From NCBI GenBank assembly GCA_027485915.1, contig JAIXQA010000063.1:1-64000 (forward strand): a stretch of 64,000 nt of DNA, in the 5' to 3' direction. How positions within the stretch are numbered: position 1 is the first letter of the stretch; every line of letters begins with the position of its first letter. The notes beneath the pieces were generated by a model that was not told where the DNA came from, made no database searches, and worked only from the letters and a program-made list of their open reading frames with translations. The stretch is from Alphaproteobacteria bacterium. GTDB lineage: Bacteria > Pseudomonadota > Alphaproteobacteria > Caulobacterales > Aquidulcibacteraceae. Positions 53,624 to 62,643 of this stretch are shown here, one piece after another. The translations under genes were made by a program, and so were the position numbers.

Positions 53624-54124
53624 TCACTTTTTTGCCCGCACAGCTGGGAAAATTCGGTGGGTAACACGCTGTCCAGCGGCCAATCCAAGACGACGAGATT
53701 CACCTGCCCCAATCTCTAAAACCGCCAAGACTGGGCCGTCCGACGGGATGAGCGCGCGCGACAAGGGTTGTGCATTCGCCGCAATATTGGCGATGCGCCC
53801 ATCGGCACGAATAAAAATCAAATCAAGCGAAACAAGCGTGTTTTCCATCCAGAAAGTTGCCTGTTCAGGGGTTTTAAAGTCGAACAACATGCCTGTGCCG
53901 CGTGGCACCTCCGTGCGCCACATCATGCCAATTTCACGAGAACGCGGCGTGTCTGCCACCTCGACATTAAAGCTCCGGACACCGCTAGGTGTGGAAACGG
54001 ATAATTTCTCAACCTTTAACCCGCGCTGAGGACCTTGAATCGGCACGGGCTGGGCGATTGAAGCAGACGGAATGGCCACGAAGGCCAAAAAGGCGAGAAA
54101 GAAGAAGCGCAGAACCTTAATCAT
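53624..54124 (-). CDS. DUF192-family exported protein
   Basis: A 166-residue protein with a signal peptide (LRFFFLAFLAFVAIPSASIA). The DUF192 domain follows: FNVEVADTPRSREIGMMWRT, GTGMLFDFKTPEQATFWMEN, LVSLDLIFIRADGRIANIA and VLEIGAGESRRLGL. The family forms a compact beta-barrel of unknown function. It lies 84 bases downstream of the cold-shock gene on the same strand, the order found in many alphaproteobacteria. Confidence 0.9.
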   Translation of the reverse strand: MIKVLRFFFLAFLAFVAIPSASIAQPVPIQGPQRGLKVEKLSVSTPSGVRSFNVEVADTPRSREIGMMWRTEVPRGTGMLFDFKTPEQATFWMENTLVSLDLIFIRADGRIANIAANAQPLSRALIPSDGPVLAVLEIGAGESRRLGLAAGQRVTHRIFPAVRAKK

Positions 54125-54208
54125 ACGCCCTCTCTACCATGACGCGGCAACGAACGCCAAGATGCAGCACGGGCGCTGTAACAACGCCCGAAAACCGCTG
54201 TCCAACGA

Positions 54209-54736
54209 TCAAGCCCGTACAACCGCCGTTGCCACAGCACCCTTCGCACTGCGCTCCACTCGAGCGCGCAGAACTTCGCCGCCATCTACCAGATCAATGC
54301 CACCCCGACGCAGTGTCGCTACATGCAAGAAGATGTCCTCAGACTCCGCACCGTCGCTCGTCAGGCCTGCAAAGCCGTAGCCCTTTGAGCGGTTGAACCA
54401 CTTGACCGTGACCGGCACAAACTGATCCACATCTTCTGGCGGCGGACGGAATATTGTTCGCAGACTCAAAATGCCTACCACTTGCAAGCCACGCTCTCCC
54501 TGAGCGGTCAAAACCGTGACTTCATCGCCTTCTTTGGGAACGGCGGTTGAGTGCTTTCGAAGAACGCTCACATGCAAGAGAGCATCGACTTCTTGCGCCT
54601 CTTCGCCGAGGCCGGATTTGATTTGCACAAAGCCAAAGCCTTTGACTGGATCAAACCACTTTACAACGCCTTCAGCTAATGTACCCAAGGGTTCTTTACC
54701 CATGGCGAGAACGGTTTCTAATATTTGGTGTTTCAT
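54209..54736 (-). CDS. Tandem cold-shock-domain protein
   Basis: A 175-residue protein with two cold-shock domains, the usual alphaproteobacterial form. The first (about 20-90) has [17 protein letters not shown] and DALLHVSVL; the second (about 108-175) has [17 protein letters not shown] and DIFLHVATL. Both keep the RNP1-like KGFGF/KGYGF and RNP2-like motifs that bind single-stranded nucleic acid. It probably acts as an RNA chaperone. Divergent dyads lie upstream, between it and parE. Confidence 0.94.
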   Translation of the reverse strand: MKHQILETVLAMGKEPLGTLAEGVVKWFDPVKGFGFVQIKSGLGEEAQEVDALLHVSVLRKHSTAVPKEGDEVTVLTAQGERGLQVVGILSLRTIFRPPPEDVDQFVPVTVKWFNRSKGYGFAGLTSDGAESEDIFLHVATLRRGGIDLVDGGEVLRARVERSAKGAVATAVVRA

Positions 54737-54837
54737 AACTCATGTTCCCTTCGCTCAAATTTGGTTCCGCGCGAGGCTTGCCACGCCGAGAATTTCGATT
54801 GAGCTCTAGGAGAGCCCCCCGCACCCGAGCCCCTGTG

Positions 54838-54868
54838 TTACCATAAGGTAAGTAAACACACGGTTTAC
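54838..54868. promoter_or_regulatory. Adjacent dyads between cold-shock gene and parE
   Basis: Two inverted repeats adjoin: TTACC-ataa-GGTAA (54838-54851) and GTAAAC-acacg-GTTTAC (54852-54868). They lie about 100 bases before the cold-shock gene start and 130 before parE. They could be operators or RNA hairpins in the leader of either gene; I see no matching known site. Confidence 0.4.
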
Positions 54869-54997
54869 AAGAGCGCAAGATGTTTATGAAGAGCAAGAAA
54901 CCCCGCCATTGCTACCACAAAGGCTTGACCCACAGCGCAAACAAGAGCCCTTATCAGCCCGCAACAATCCGAACCGAAATTCAAGGAATCCCGCAGA

Positions 54998-57013
54998 ATG
55001 GCTGCCAATGCCGCTCCAAAATCCAGTTTGTTTGATGACCTAGAGCCAGCAGGTGTGTCTGCAGCCACCGCCGGTTATTCTGCAAAGGATATTGAGGTTC
55101 TTGAGGGGCTAGAACCCGTTCGCAAGCGTCCAGGCATGTATATTGGTGGCACAGACGCGCGTGCGATGCATCATTTGTTCGCCGAAGTCCTCGACAACTC
55201 CATGGATGAGGCTGTTGCCGGCCATGCCACTCGTATTGAAGTAACGTTAGAGGCGGATGGGGCCCTCGCCGTCTCCGATAATGGGCGCGGTATTCCAATC
55301 GACCCACACCCAAAATATGTCGACAAATCCGCATTGGAGGTCGTGATGACCGTCTTGCATGCGGGTGGGAAATTTTCAGATAAAGCCTATCAAACCTCGG
55401 GTGGCTTGCACGGCGTAGGCGTGTCAGTCGTCAACGCCTTATCAGATCGCCTCGAGGTGGAAGTTGCGCGCGATAAGCGCCTTTACCGCATGGCCTTTTC
55501 GCGCGGCATTCCGCAAGGCCCGATTGAGCACTTAGGTCCGGTGCATAATCGACGTGGCACCGTCGTTCGCTTTCACCCAGATCCAGAGATTTTCGGCGAA
55601 GGTGCAAGCCTTGACCCTGCGCGCTTATTCCGTATGGCGCGTTCCAAGGCTTATTTGTTTCGCGGTGTCGAGATCCGCTGGAAATGCGCACCTGAACGTA
55701 TTCGCCCCGGCGATTCGACCCCGGTTGAGGAAGTCTTGTGCTTCCCAAATGGTCTTGCCGATTACCTGCAAGGTAGCATCGGCGAAGCCCCCACGGTCAC
55801 GTCAACCATGTTTGCAGGGCGCACTGCCCAATCCGGCGGCCATGGTGCGGTCGAATGGGCGTTGACATGGGGCGTTCGCGGCTTTGGGGACCGCGATGGG
55901 TTCTTGCTCTCTTATTGTAATACGATCCCGACGCCGGAAGGCGGCACGCATGAACAAGGGCTGCGCACCGTGATCTCCAAGGGTCTGCGCAATTATGGTG
56001 AACTGGTAGGGGACAAAAAGGCTGCCCAAATAACATCCGAGGATGTATTCGGCACGGCCGCGGCCCTCATAAGTGTGTTTGTACGTGAACCGGAATTTGT
56101 CGGCCAAACCAAGGATCGGCTAGCGACGGCTGAAGCAGCCCGGATCGTGGAAAATGCCATTCGCGACCCGTTTGACCAATGGCTCGGCGCAAGCCCACGT
56201 GAAGCCCGCGCACTTTTGGATTGGGCAATTGCCCAAGCTGATGACCGCCTGAAGCGGCGGAAAGAAAAAGAAGTCCAACGCCAGAGTGCAACACGCAAAT
56301 TGCGCTTGCCAGGCAAGCTCGCCGATTGCGCGCGCCAAGACGCAATTGGTACGGAAATCTTCATCGTCGAAGGCGATTCCGCAGGCGGCAGTGCCAAACA
56401 AGCCCGCGACCGTAATACCCAGGCCATCTTGCCCTTGCGTGGCAAAATTTTGAACGTCGCCAGCGCGGGTGGCGATAAGTTGGCCGGCAACCAAGAATTG
56501 TCAGACTTGGCCCTTGCCTTAGGGGTCGCGCCGGGTAGCAAGTTCCGGGTGCAGGATTTGCGCTATGAGCGCGTCATCATTATGACCGACGCCGACGTCG
56601 ACGGGGCCCATATTGCTGCCTTGCTGGCCACTTATTTCTTCCGTGCCATGCCGCAATTGGTGCACTCGGGACGTTTGTTTGTCGCCTTGCCACCCCTCTA
56701 TCGGCTCACCCATGGTGGCAAGACGGTATATGCCAAGAATGATGCCCATAAGGATGAGCTGTTAAAAACCGCCTTCAACCCGCGAGCCAAGGTCGAAATT
56801 GGCCGCTTTAAGGGCTTGGGCGAAATGATGCCGGCGCAATTGAAAGTCACAACGATGAACCCAGCCACCCGCACTTTGGCGCGCTTAGTCATCCCTGAGG
56901 GCGATCTGCCAAGTGTGGGCGAATTGGTGGAGACTTTGATGGGGCGCAAACCTGAACTGCGGTTTAAATGGTTGCAAGAAAATGCCCGCTACGCGGAAGA
57001 GCTGGACGTTTAA
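54998..57013 (+). CDS. parE: DNA topoisomerase IV subunit B
   Basis: A 671-residue type II topoisomerase subunit that supplies ATP-driven strand passage for chromosome decatenation. The GHKL ATPase has EVLDNSMDEAVAGH, SDNGRGIPID and TSGGLHGVGVSVVNALS; the TOPRIM domain has VEGDSAGGSAKQARDR and IMTDADVDGAHIA. The length and QAILPLRGKILNV are typical of ParE; GyrB would be about 800 residues. parC is not in the window. It is followed four bases later by the DUF1272 gene. Confidence 0.94.
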   Translation: MAANAAPKSSLFDDLEPAGVSAATAGYSAKDIEVLEGLEPVRKRPGMYIGGTDARAMHHLFAEVLDNSMDEAVAGHATRIEVTLEADGALAVSDNGRGIPIDPHPKYVDKSALEVVMTVLHAGGKFSDKAYQTSGGLHGVGVSVVNALSDRLEVEVARDKRLYRMAFSRGIPQGPIEHLGPVHNRRGTVVRFHPDPEIFGEGASLDPARLFRMARSKAYLFRGVEIRWKCAPERIRPGDSTPVEEVLCFPNGLADYLQGSIGEAPTVTSTMFAGRTAQSGGHGAVEWALTWGVRGFGDRDGFLLSYCNTIPTPEGGTHEQGLRTVISKGLRNYGELVGDKKAAQITSEDVFGTAAALISVFVREPEFVGQTKDRLATAEAARIVENAIRDPFDQWLGASPREARALLDWAIAQADDRLKRRKEKEVQRQSATRKLRLPGKLADCARQDAIGTEIFIVEGDSAGGSAKQARDRNTQAILPLRGKILNVASAGGDKLAGNQELSDLALALGVAPGSKFRVQDLRYERVIIMTDADVDGAHIAALLATYFFRAMPQLVHSGRLFVALPPLYRLTHGGKTVYAKNDAHKDELLKTAFNPRAKVEIGRFKGLGEMMPAQLKVTTMNPATRTLARLVIPEGDLPSVGELVETLMGRKPELRFKWLQENARYAEELDV

Positions 57014-57017
57014 GACC

Positions 57018-57263
57018 ATGTTGGCACTTAAGCCCAATTGCGAATGTTGTGATCGTGATTTGCCTGCAGACAGAGCCAAAGCATTTATCTGCACGTTTGA
57101 GTGCACTTATTGCGAGAGCTGCGCAACCGATAAGCTCGCTGGGATTTGCCCAGCTTGCCAAGGCAATCTGGTACCGCGACCAATCCGACCCGCGGCTGCC
57201 TTAGCCCGCTTCCCAGGGCAAGTTGAACGCGCGCCGCTTAAGGCCGCCTGTCAAGCAAAATAG
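57018..57263 (+). CDS. DUF1272 cysteine-rich small protein
   Basis: An 81-residue protein of the DUF1272 family. The core MLALKPNCECCDRDLPADRA, ICTFECTYCESCATDKL and ICPACQGNLVPRPIRP contains nine cysteines that can form a zinc-binding fold. The function of the family is unknown. The ATG at 57018 matches the usual N-terminus; it lies four bases after the parE stop, so cotranscription is likely. Confidence 0.9.
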   Translation: MLALKPNCECCDRDLPADRAKAFICTFECTYCESCATDKLAGICPACQGNLVPRPIRPAAALARFPGQVERAPLKAACQAK

Positions 57264-57329
57264 ATTTAGCCCCCTTGCCCTTGTGGCTTTTCCGCGCCAA
57301 ACACCTCTCTCGCATGAGGGAGAAACGGC

Positions 57330-58496
57330 ATGAGCCACGAATTTGATATCATCGTATTTGGCGCTTCTGGCTTTACTGGCCGATTGGTGGCGGAATATCT
57401 CGCAGTAACTTATCCAACCGGTGTACGCTGGGCGATGGGTGGCCGTAGCCTAGAAAAATTAGCTCAAGTCCGAGATGAAATTGGCGCGCCCAAGGATACC
57501 CCCTTGGTCGTCTGCAACAGTGACGACGCAGCCTCGCTGAAGGCGATGGTAACGTCCACCAAAGTCGTTCTCACGACCGTTGGACCCTATCAGCTTTATG
57601 GCAATGGCTTGGTCGCAGCCTGCGCCGAGCATGGCACGGATTATGTTGATCTGTGTGGCGAGCCCGCTTGGATGCGCAAGATGATCGATGCCCATGAGGC
57701 GGCAGCAAAAGCTTCTGGAGCACGAATTGTGTTCTCCTGTGGCTTTGATTCCATCCCTTTCGATCTTGGTGTCCAAATGGCCCAGGAAGCAATGATCGCC
57801 AAAACCGGCAGCCCTGCCCCAAAGGTCAAGGGCCGTGTCCGCAAAATGAAGGGCACATTCTCGGGCGGCACGGCGGCTAGCCTAAAAGCCACTATGGCAG
57901 CGGCTATGAGCGAGCCAGGTGTGTTGGACCTGCTGCGCAACCCTTTTGCCCTGACCCCGGGCTTTGAAGGCCCAACCCAGCCCCACGGCATGAAACCCTA
58001 TTTGGACGAAGAAATGGGCACTTGGGTAGCCCCCTTCGTAATGGCCCCCATCAATACGCGCAATGTGCACCGCACCAATGCCCTACTCGGCCACAAATAT
58101 GGTGCCGGCCTTGTTTATGAGGAAATGATGGTGACGGGACCCGGCGAAAAGGGTCAAGCTATGGCTAATGCCATTGCAGGCGACAAAAGTCTTGGCGGTG
58201 AAGGTGGGCCTAAGCCCGGCGAAGGTCCTTCAAAGGAAGAGCGCGAGTCAGGCTTTTATGACGTCTTGTTCATTGCCCAATCAGACGGCGCAGAAATTCA
58301 AGTTGTGGTCACAGGTGACCGTGATCCGGGCTATGGCTCGACCTCAAAGATGATTGCAGAATCTGCGCTCTGTCTGATCAACGAAGCCAAAGGCGTGGCA
58401 GGTGGGATTTGGACTCCAGGTGCGGTTATGGGCCCTGCCCTACGCGCCCGCCTCGTGAAAAGCGCCGGCCTCACCTTTGAGGTAGTAGCAGACTAA
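57330..58496 (+). CDS. Saccharopine dehydrogenase-like oxidoreductase
   Basis: A 388-residue protein with an N-terminal Rossmann domain (IIVFGASGFTGRLVAEYLAV, GxxGxxG type) of the saccharopine dehydrogenase-like family. It resembles the trans-acting enoyl reductase group, some of which act in lipid synthesis (DYVDLCGEPAWMRKMID, FSCGFDSIPFDLGV, KGTFSGGTAASL). It is unlikely to make lysine. It stands alone between DUF1272 and convergent recR. The substrate is not evident. Confidence 0.82.
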   Translation: MSHEFDIIVFGASGFTGRLVAEYLAVTYPTGVRWAMGGRSLEKLAQVRDEIGAPKDTPLVVCNSDDAASLKAMVTSTKVVLTTVGPYQLYGNGLVAACAEHGTDYVDLCGEPAWMRKMIDAHEAAAKASGARIVFSCGFDSIPFDLGVQMAQEAMIAKTGSPAPKVKGRVRKMKGTFSGGTAASLKATMAAAMSEPGVLDLLRNPFALTPGFEGPTQPHGMKPYLDEEMGTWVAPFVMAPINTRNVHRTNALLGHKYGAGLVYEEMMVTGPGEKGQAMANAIAGDKSLGGEGGPKPGEGPSKEERESGFYDVLFIAQSDGAEIQVVVTGDRDPGYGSTSKMIAESALCLINEAKGVAGGIWTPGAVMGPALRARLVKSAGLTFEVVAD

Positions 58497-58509
58497 AGCC
58501 CAAGTGACC

Positions 58510-59136
58510 TCAGACGCTGCGGCGCGCCTTGAGGGCCGCCAGCAGCGTCCCGTCGTCTAAATGGTCCAATTCCCCGCCGACTGGCACGCCGTGAGCCAAT
58601 TTGGTGGTAGCAATTCCGCTGTCGGCCAATAAGTCAGCCAGATAATGAGCGGTTGTCTGGCCCTCAACAGTGGCGGCAAGGGCGAGGACAACTTCTGTGA
58701 TGCCACCTTCTTGAATGCGCGACATAAGGCTTGCGATCCGCAAATCTTCCGGGCGCACGCCGTCTAAAGCCGACAAAACGCCACCCAATACGTGATATTG
58801 ACCCTGATAGGCACCAGACCTTTCTAATGCCCATAAATCACTGACTTCCACCACAACACACAACGTGTTTTGATCCCGCGACAGGTCCGTACAGACCGAA
58901 CACGGATCTTGCGTGTCGAGATTACCGCACCGATGACAGGCTTTCACCTTATCGGCCGCATCCGCCAGAGCTTGTCCCAAGGGCTGCATCAAACCATCCC
59001 GCTTCTTTAAAAGATGTAGCGCAGCGCGACGCGCCGACCGTGGCCCAAGACCAGGGAGTTTGGCCAAGAGCGAAACAAGCCGCTCAATTTCTGGACTGGC
59101 TGTGGCGCGTTTGGTTCGCGTGTTGCGATCAACCAT
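58510..59136 (-). CDS. recR: Recombination protein RecR
   Basis: A 208-residue protein of the RecF repair pathway that forms a DNA-clamping ring. It has the helix-hairpin-helix segment [18 protein letters not shown], the zinc finger [16 protein letters not shown] and a TOPRIM domain ([20 protein letters not shown]). It is the last gene of dnaX-ybaB-recR, two bases after ybaB. The order is conserved across bacteria. Confidence 0.96.
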   Translation of the reverse strand: MVDRNTRTKRATASPEIERLVSLLAKLPGLGPRSARRAALHLLKKRDGLMQPLGQALADAADKVKACHRCGNLDTQDPCSVCTDLSRDQNTLCVVVEVSDLWALERSGAYQGQYHVLGGVLSALDGVRPEDLRIASLMSRIQEGGITEVVLALAATVEGQTTAHYLADLLADSGIATTKLAHGVPVGGELDHLDDGTLLAALKARRSV

Positions 59137-59138
59137 AA

Positions 59139-59462
59139 TCAGAAGGGCATCTTAAAGCCGGGGGGCAGAGGCAGGCCGCCCATTAAGTCCTTTTCCATCG
59201 CCGCACGGCTGGCTTCAACTTTTTTACGCGCATCTTCAAATGCGGCCTTGATCAAGTCCTCAAGGATTTCGACGTCCTCTGGGACGCAGAGACTTGGATC
59301 AATCGAGATTGCCAAGAGTTTGCCTTCCCCATTGCTGGTGACTTTAACCATGCCAGCACCTGCGCTGCCCTCGGCCTCAATTTTTTCCATTTTCTTATGC
59401 GCATCGGCAACTTTTGACTGCATCTGCTGCATCGTTTTCATCAATCCGCCAAGGTCTTTCAT
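59139..59462 (-). CDS. ybaB: YbaB/EbfC nucleoid-associated protein
   Basis: A 107-residue protein of the YbaB/EbfC family, which binds DNA as a dimer. It begins [20 protein letters not shown] and contains [19 protein letters not shown] and [17 protein letters not shown]. It lies between dnaX and recR, as usual. The C-terminus [13 protein letters not shown] is typical. Confidence 0.95.
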   Translation of the reverse strand: MKDLGGLMKTMQQMQSKVADAHKKMEKIEAEGSAGAGMVKVTSNGEGKLLAISIDPSLCVPEDVEILEDLIKAAFEDARKKVEASRAAMEKDLMGGLPLPPGFKMPF

Positions 59463-59510
59463 CGCACTCGTCCTGTAAGAAAGGGATCGTTCATGATCCC
59501 ATAGTTTATT

Positions 59511-61400
59511 CTAATCGCCAACGCGGCGGCGGTTAAAGTCCACCGATAAGACATTGCTGGATTCAGCCTCATCATCGTCATCTGCATCCAATGGCACAGC
59601 CTCTAAGAGCACGTCAGGCACAGGGGCGGCGCGCACATCGAGGATGCGGGCACCAGGAAAGGCTTTGAGTGCCGCAACAACTTCAGGAGCCTGTTTGGCG
59701 GCATCAACGCGCTCTATCTCTAACCGCTTGTTGCGCTCCGCAATACTTTCCTGCCCGCCAGACCCCGCTTCGACGAGCCAATCTTCATCTGTCAGAGCCA
59801 CCAAGGCCTCGACTGTGCGCTTTTGCAAGTCTGGCGGCGCATTTGGCAAAAGCTCAATTACCAAGCGCCCGGTTTCAAGGCTGACGGGGCGCACAAAACG
59901 TTCAAGCTCAGTCACCAGCACGATCTCGCGCGCATCTTCTAGCGCCTCTAGCAAGCCCTCAAAACTTAAATTTGTCTTTGGGCTTTGGCTCGCCGCATTC
60001 GTCTGTGGCGCAACGGCGCTTTGCGTGGCCAGCAACACTTCTGGGTTGGAGCTTGGCGCTGAGGCGGCCGATGCCGCTGCCCCAAAGGCTGTCGTCGGCT
60101 GGCCGACGAGAAGGCGGGCTAAATCTTCCGGCGGCGGCAATTGCTGGGCGGCACAGGCACGTAACAAGCACATTTCAGCTGCCTGAACTGGGTCTGGCGC
60201 GCGCGCGGATTCCTCAAAGCCCCGCAAGATCAATTGCCAAAGACGACCAAGCGCTGCCGGGGTTGTACTCTGCGCGAAGGCCTTCATTTGGCTAATATGA
60301 TCACTTGCGCCAGCCGGTTGCCAATCAGCCCCCAACACGTCACCGCGGGAAATTTCGTGGGTCAAATCCATGAGATCCCGCAGCACAAGGCCAGGATCAG
60401 CGCCTAAATCATATTGTTCGCGAAAAGCCTGTAAGGCAGTTTTGGCATCGCCTTTGAGGGTTGCCCCTAACAGGTCCATTGTTCGGGTGCGGTCCGCCAA
60501 ACCCAGCATGTCGCGGATTTCAGCACCGGTCACGCCATTGCCTTGATCCTGCACAATGGCTTGATCCAACAGTGACAGGCCATCGCGGGCAGAGCCTTCG
60601 GCGGCCCGCGCAATCAGCTCTACCCCATCGCGCGCAATCTGCGTGCCTTCCCGGCGCGCAATTTTTTCCAGATAATCAGCCAAGACAACAGGCTCGATCC
60701 GGCGCAAATCAAATCGTTGGCAGCGCGACAAAATTGTAACCGGAACCGAGCGAATTTCGGTCGTCGCAAAGATGAACTTCACATGCGGAGGTGGTTCCTC
60801 CAAGGTCTTCAACAACGCATTAAACGCGCTCTTTGACAGCATGTGCACTTCGTCAATGATATAGACCTTATAGCGCGCTGCGATGGGGCCGTAGCGCACG
60901 CCATCCAACAGTTCGCGCATGTCGCCAACCCCTGTCCGAGAGGCCGCATCAAGCTCAAAGACATCAGGATGATTGCCGCGCGTAATGGCCTCGCACTGGC
61001 TGCCGAGGGGGTCAAGTTGGATTGATGGACGGTCGACCGCTGCGGATTGATAATTGAGCGCACGGGCAATCAAACGCGCTGTCGTGGTTTTGCCGACGCC
61101 GCGAACCCCTGTCAGCATAAAGGCATGGGCGATACGGTTGGAGGCAAAAGCATTGGTCAAGGTGCGAACCATCGCTTCTTGCCCAATCAAATCTTCAAAG
61201 CGCTGCGGCCGGTATTTGCGGGCCAGAACCAAATAGGGTTGTGTACTTTTTTCAGCTGTTACCTTGGCCAAAGGGGCCTCTGCAGGCTCTCCAAACATCG
61301 ACATCGTCAGATCGTCGCGCTCATGAACGGATTGGTCATGGTCCATGAGACTTCCTGACTGTGGAAGATCACCTTCACCGCCAAGATCCGTTTCGTCCAT
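59511..61400 (-). CDS. dnaX: DNA polymerase III subunits gamma and tau
   Basis: A 629-residue clamp-loader subunit. It has the YRPQRFEDLIGQEAMVRTL N-terminus, Walker A LTGVRGVGKTTTARLI, DEVHMLSKSAFNALLKTLEE and the SRC motif VTILSRCQRFDLR. The four-cysteine zinc module after Walker A is lost (one Cys remains in LGSQCEAI), which is common in alphaproteobacteria. The ATG at 61400 (MDETDLGG) is required, because the open frame further upstream is the 4.5S RNA gene. The tau tail is about 250 residues; I did not find a frameshift site by eye. Confidence 0.95.
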   Translation of the reverse strand: MDETDLGGEGDLPQSGSLMDHDQSVHERDDLTMSMFGEPAEAPLAKVTAEKSTQPYLVLARKYRPQRFEDLIGQEAMVRTLTNAFASNRIAHAFMLTGVRGVGKTTTARLIARALNYQSAAVDRPSIQLDPLGSQCEAITRGNHPDVFELDAASRTGVGDMRELLDGVRYGPIAARYKVYIIDEVHMLSKSAFNALLKTLEEPPPHVKFIFATTEIRSVPVTILSRCQRFDLRRIEPVVLADYLEKIARREGTQIARDGVELIARAAEGSARDGLSLLDQAIVQDQGNGVTGAEIRDMLGLADRTRTMDLLGATLKGDAKTALQAFREQYDLGADPGLVLRDLMDLTHEISRGDVLGADWQPAGASDHISQMKAFAQSTTPAALGRLWQLILRGFEESARAPDPVQAAEMCLLRACAAQQLPPPEDLARLLVGQPTTAFGAAASAASAPSSNPEVLLATQSAVAPQTNAASQSPKTNLSFEGLLEALEDAREIVLVTELERFVRPVSLETGRLVIELLPNAPPDLQKRTVEALVALTDEDWLVEAGSGGQESIAERNKRLEIERVDAAKQAPEVVAALKAFPGARILDVRAAPVPDVLLEAVPLDADDDDEAESSNVLSVDFNRRRVGD

Positions 61401-61436
61401 GTTGGGGTTCCAAACTGTGGGTGCGCACAGGTACAA

Positions 61437-61538
61437 GGGTGGAGACCGAACGGCGACCCATAGCGAAACTCGTTGCGGCTGCTTCCTTCCGGACCTGACC
61501 GAATTGGCGAGGACTACGTCCACCGCCGATCTCCACGC
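61437..61538 (-). ncRNA. ffs: Signal recognition particle 4.5S RNA
   Basis: Small bacterial SRP RNA of about 100 bases. The hallmark domain IV loop reads GGTCAGGTCCGGAAGGAAGC on the minus strand, and the flanking arms GTGGAGATCGGCGG and CCGTTCGGTCTCCAC pair to close the long helix. It binds Ffh and directs membrane proteins to the translocon. It lies 36 bases before the dnaX start on the same strand, a common arrangement in alphaproteobacteria. The ends are approximate. Confidence 0.95.
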
Positions 61539-61662
61539 TCCATATCGCAACTCAGGCGGCTAGTTTCAAGCTCTAATGGCGGCAATCCTGTGGATGTCGC
61601 AGGTGTGAGCGCACGACAAATCCCGCTTGACCAAGAAGGGCAGGCAAGTTCAGGTGCAATCT

Positions 61663-62616
61663 ATGTCCCACTCTTCAAACTTCATCCCGTTCACTGCCTT
61701 CCCCCTCGACCGCGCCAGCGCTTTGCGCCGTGATGGAGAGCAGATGGAAGCCCTATTGCACCATCCAGATAGCGACTTAATTTTGATCCAAGATGGCAAA
61801 CCGGTTTTGAGCCAGGACTCGCGGTCACATGGCGCGCGCAAATTATTGCGCTTGGCCTGTGCCACCCGCGCAGCGTTTCTGCCTAAATCGAGCTCAGAGC
61901 CGGTTCTAATGGGTTTAGATGAGCAAGGCAGGGCAACTTTTGCGACTTCCCTGCCCGCCAGATTTGACCTCGACGAGGGACCTTTGCAAGGCTTGGGAGA
62001 AACTGAGGATTTGCGCATGGCTGCGGGGATCATGCACATGCCAGACCTCGCCTTAGCTGGAACCGCCAAAGCGATTTTGGATTGGCATAGCCGTCATAGT
62101 TATTGCGCCAATTGCGGCGAGGCCACGCATATGGCCGAAGCAGGTTGGAAGCGCGCCTGCCCGTCGTGCAAGACGGAGCATTTCCCGCGTACCGATCCCG
62201 TTGCCATCATGCTCGCCGTCAAAGGCGACCAATGCTTACTTGGACGCGGGATTGGCTTCCGGGCGGGCTATATTTCTGCACTAGCAGGCTTTATTGAGCC
62301 CGGCGAGACCATCGAAGAAGGCTGTGCGCGTGAGCTTTTTGAGGAGGCTGGTGTCAAAATGACCCGTGCGCGCATCGTCGCAAACCAGCCTTGGCCCTTC
62401 CCATCCCAATTGATGGTGGGCTTAATCGCGGAGGTCGAAAGCTTTGACCTCACGATTGATACGCATGAAATCTCGCAAGCCATTTGGTATAGCAAGGATG
62501 AGGCGCGCCAGTTGTTATCTGAAGGTGGCTGCACACGTGATGGCGTGACCCTGCGTGCGCCGCCGCCCGTTGCCATTGCCCACCATCTGATCCGAATTTG
62601 GGTCGAGGAAGGCTGA
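61663..62616 (+). CDS. nudC: NAD(H) diphosphatase NudC
   Basis: A 317-residue Nudix hydrolase that splits NADH and removes NAD caps from RNA. It has an N-terminal domain, the zinc ribbon (CANCGEATHMAEAGWKRACP with a second pair CPSC), the Nudix box GFIEPGETIEEGCARELFEE (followed by AGV) and the NudC-type SQPWPFPSQLM-like stretch NQPWPFPSQLMVG. The ATG at 61663 (MSHSSNF) is chosen over an earlier one at 61627. It is divergent from ffs-dnaX. Confidence 0.94.
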   Translation: MSHSSNFIPFTAFPLDRASALRRDGEQMEALLHHPDSDLILIQDGKPVLSQDSRSHGARKLLRLACATRAAFLPKSSSEPVLMGLDEQGRATFATSLPARFDLDEGPLQGLGETEDLRMAAGIMHMPDLALAGTAKAILDWHSRHSYCANCGEATHMAEAGWKRACPSCKTEHFPRTDPVAIMLAVKGDQCLLGRGIGFRAGYISALAGFIEPGETIEEGCARELFEEAGVKMTRARIVANQPWPFPSQLMVGLIAEVESFDLTIDTHEISQAIWYSKDEARQLLSEGGCTRDGVTLRAPPPVAIAHHLIRIWVEEG

Positions 62617-62643
62617 CCGCTTCTAAATTAAGCCACCAATTTT

